DNA from: a bacterium UBP6_UBA1177
GTDB lineage: Bacteria > UBP6 > UBA1177
NCBI GenBank assembly: GCA_002310995.1
Contig: DBYV01000047.1
Location: 63,159 to 78,928 of the forward strand
DNA length: 15,770 bases
Direction: 5' to 3'
Each line of letters begins with the position of its first letter. The stretch's first letter is position 1. A program made the position numbers and the translations under genes. Positions 14,032-15,770 of this stretch are shown here, one piece after another. The notes under the pieces were generated by a model, which saw only the letters and a program-made list of their open reading frames with translations, was not told the origin of the DNA and searched no databases.

Positions 14032-15506
14032 GGCTTTGAATTTTGCAGCAGTTTTTCAACCTCTTCAACATAATCTTCAATAATTGCAAGTGTTTTTCCG
14101 TCACATTCAATGACGTTGTCGCCGATTTCGTCGAAAAGGGCGGCGTTTATCGTGTCGGCGACTACTGAGGGCATGAGATGTGCGGCTTTGATGTATTCGT
14201 CTGCGGAGCCAGTTCTAAGCAGGTTTCGCAGGATTTCGGTGTGGATTTTGTCAAGGAGACCGTTTTCTTCGTTTTCGGGAAGTGTTTCGGCGGCGGTTTC
14301 TTCTTCGATCTCGTCTTCTGTGAGGAGGCTTTCTCTTGTAAGAGCCGCGTCGCTTCTGATTTTGTCCAAACCCGAGATGTCGATATTTATTTTCGGTCTT
14401 TTTGCCTCGATTTCGGCTTTTTTCTCTGCCGCTACGACCGCTTCGGCATACTGTGTCGCCCAGCTTTCATCAGGTTTTTTGCGTAAAGCTTTGCCGCTTT
14501 TCAGATATTTGCGGAAAACTCTCTCTCCTTCGTGAAGAAGCGCGTAGAATTTTTCCTTGTCGAACATCATTTTTTCGAAATATTCCTCATACCACACGCC
14601 GTTTTTGCAGAAATACCGCCTGCATTCGTCGATGCGGCACTCCTTGTCGGAATCGGCGCAGTCATCGTGGTAGAGAGCGTTGAAAAGGGGATGCCATTTT
14701 ATTGTGTAGATCTGTCCGAAACACTCGGTAAAAAAGTCGAGACCGCATTCATCGTACTTAGCCGAAACGCATTTCCAGAGTTCGGCGAAAAGGTGTTTGC
14801 CTTTACTTCCGTTTTCAGCGACAAGCGGAGACTGAAAAAGGTCTTTTTCGGCAAAAAAACTGAGTGCCATAAATATCTCATCATCCTTTTTCAATGCTGG
14901 TTTCCGCAGTATCGCAAGATATGTGTCCGAAGCCAGCATGAAAGGATCGGCATACTGCGTGATCGTATCAAGCGGCAGCGAATGGATCACGGCGTAATCG
15001 AACATCCACTGCTTCAAATCTTTCTGAAGGAGCTTTTTCCCGAAACCGTAATCTGAAAAATCGGGAAAACTTTTGTCAAAATCCTCCATTTTCTTGAAAC
15101 CTTCTTCAGCTGAGTCTGTCCCGATGCCGCAGAGCAGTTCATAGAGATAAAGATATGCGAAAGGCGGTTCTATCGGGCTGAATTTCCCTTTTCTCGCGGC
15201 GCTCCTCCAGGTGAAATACTTCCTCAGCTGTCCCACCGAAAGGTCGTGGTATGAGGGCGAATAGTGCATGCATACTCCGCTCCAGCCGTGGAAATCGTCC
15301 TCGTAGTCCTTCATGAACTCGCCCTGACGGCGGAAATTCTTTTTCTGCTGCTCGAAAGAGCCGTCGCCGTATTCGTAAAGTTTCATCATCTCCCAGATCT
15401 TCTGCGGGATATCTGGATCGTTTACTTCCGATGCGGTGATGGGAGTGTCGTGGTACTGACTTTCATTTAAGTTGGACGAGTTTTCAAGGACGATTTCTTT
15501 TGCCAT
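14025..15506 (-). CDS. TerB-N/TerB-C domain protein
   Basis: This is a 493-residue cytoplasmic protein. After a short charged leader, residues about 35-240 look like a TerB-N domain, with GWSGVCMHYSPSYHDLS at 74-90, QLRKYFTWR and PFAYLYLYELLCGIG. From residue 372 the protein resembles TerB-C: INIDISGLDKIRSD, TRESLL, then GDNVIE and IEDYVEEVEKLL at the end. I could not recognise the core TerB domain between them. Such proteins are described in tellurite-resistance-related gene neighbourhoods with a helicase and an ATPase, proposed to act in stress response or DNA processing. Both partners lie downstream here. The ATG lies 17 nt after pyrG with a weak AGG-type ribosome-binding site. Its 3' end is mirrored by the remnant at 12922-12990. 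Confidence 0.8.
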   Translation of the reverse strand: MAKEIVLENSSNLNESQYHDTPITASEVNDPDIPQKIWEMMKLYEYGDGSFEQQKKNFRRQGEFMKDYEDDFHGWSGVCMHYSPSYHDLSVGQLRKYFTWRSAARKGKFSPIEPPFAYLYLYELLCGIGTDSAEEGFKKMEDFDKSFPDFSDYGFGKKLLQKDLKQWMFDYAVIHSLPLDTITQYADPFMLASDTYLAILRKPALKKDDEIFMALSFFAEKDLFQSPLVAENGSKGKHLFAELWKCVSAKYDECGLDFFTECFGQIYTIKWHPLFNALYHDDCADSDKECRIDECRRYFCKNGVWYEEYFEKMMFDKEKFYALLHEGERVFRKYLKSGKALRKKPDESWATQYAEAVVAAEKKAEIEAKRPKINIDISGLDKIRSDAALTRESLLTEDEIEEETAAETLPENEENGLLDKIHTEILRNLLRTGSADEYIKAAHLMPSVVADTINAALFDEIGDNVIECDGKTLAIIEDYVEEVEKLLQNSKPC

Positions 15507-15523
15507 TAAGTGCCTGAAAGGAT

Positions 15524-15770
15524 CTATTTTTTCTCTTTTTTATTTGCCAAAGCCGCCTTTACTAGGCCGTTGAAAAGCGGATGCGGGTCGGTCGGTCTGC
15601 TTTTGAATTCAGGATGGAACTGGCACGCTTCGAAATATGGATGATCTGCAAGTTCGATCATTTCGACAAGTTTGCCGTCGGGCGAAGTTCCTGCAATTTT
15701 AAGGCCTGCTTTTTCAAGTTCCTCTCTAAATTTGCTGTCGTAGCTGAATTCGTAGCGGTGGCGGTGGCGT
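15524..15770 (-). CDS. pyrG: CTP synthase, C-terminal end (partial)
   Basis: The last 81 residues of CTP synthase are present; the rest lies beyond the window. The glutamine-amidotransferase end is clear: RHRHRYEF, then SPDGKLVEMIEL.DHP, and the catalytic His-Glu motif in FHPEFKSRP followed by HPLF. CTP synthase makes CTP from UTP, glutamine and ATP. The stop is TAG, 17 nt before the TerB-domain gene on the same strand with no visible promoter or terminator between them. Confidence 0.96.
   Translation of the reverse strand, partial: RHRHRYEFSYDSKFREELEKAGLKIAGTSPDGKLVEMIELADHPYFEACQFHPEFKSRPTDPHPLFNGLVKAALANKKEKK

Noticed and set aside
14025..15506. A tellurite-resistance determinant in the strict sense
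   Set aside because: There are no terC, terD, terZ or tehB neighbours. TerB-N/C domains alone do not show metal resistance.

Overview
The window suggests an unidentified bacterium of intermediate GC (about 50 percent by eye). It has strong GGAGG-type ribosome-binding sites, TTGACA-type promoters and a TPP riboswitch. The promoter and Shine-Dalgarno style argue against Bacteroidetes. An anaerobic gut or rumen lineage, such as Firmicutes or Verrucomicrobiota/Lentisphaerota, is a low-confidence guess from the families present (DUF3990/DUF3791, CytX, a CD0519-like membrane protein, a reductase-terminated NRPS). No rRNA, tRNA, IS element or CRISPR array was seen.

Left (1-4.9 kb): the 3' end of a nonribosomal peptide synthetase gene (end of a C domain, then A, T and terminal reductase). 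It converges on a CD0519/CD1768-type nucleoside-recognition membrane protein on the minus strand.

Thiamine block (4.8-7.8 kb, plus strand): thiE has its own short-leader promoter. A sequence-related second promoter, whose -35 contains the thiE stop codon, drives a TPP riboswitch followed by thiD and cytX. The logic is HMP salvage: CytX imports the pyrimidine, ThiD phosphorylates it twice, and ThiE joins it to the thiazole phosphate. Only thiD-cytX is riboswitch-controlled.

Right (7.8-15.8 kb, minus strand): reading from the right edge, the order is pyrG (3' end only), a TerB-N/TerB-C domain protein, a three-gene DUF3791-DUF3990-small-protein cassette that looks like an ADP-ribosyltransferase-type toxin-antitoxin, a secreted Sel1-repeat protein, a BrxD-like DUF2791 ATPase, an Lhr/BrxHI-like SF2 helicase (ATGA overlap) and an alpha/beta hydrolase (1 nt gap). 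The TerB/ATPase/helicase trio resembles the helicase- and ATPase-linked Ter neighbourhoods proposed as DNA-processing or defence systems.

The most informative structural find is a diverged second copy of the terB 3' end (about 12922-12990). It lies on the far side of the toxin-antitoxin cassette, so the cassette is bracketed by two versions of the same gene end. The cassette also has its own extended -10 promoter, whose -35 overlaps the terB stop. This looks like a cargo insertion at the 3' end of a defence gene that restored an in-frame C-terminus.
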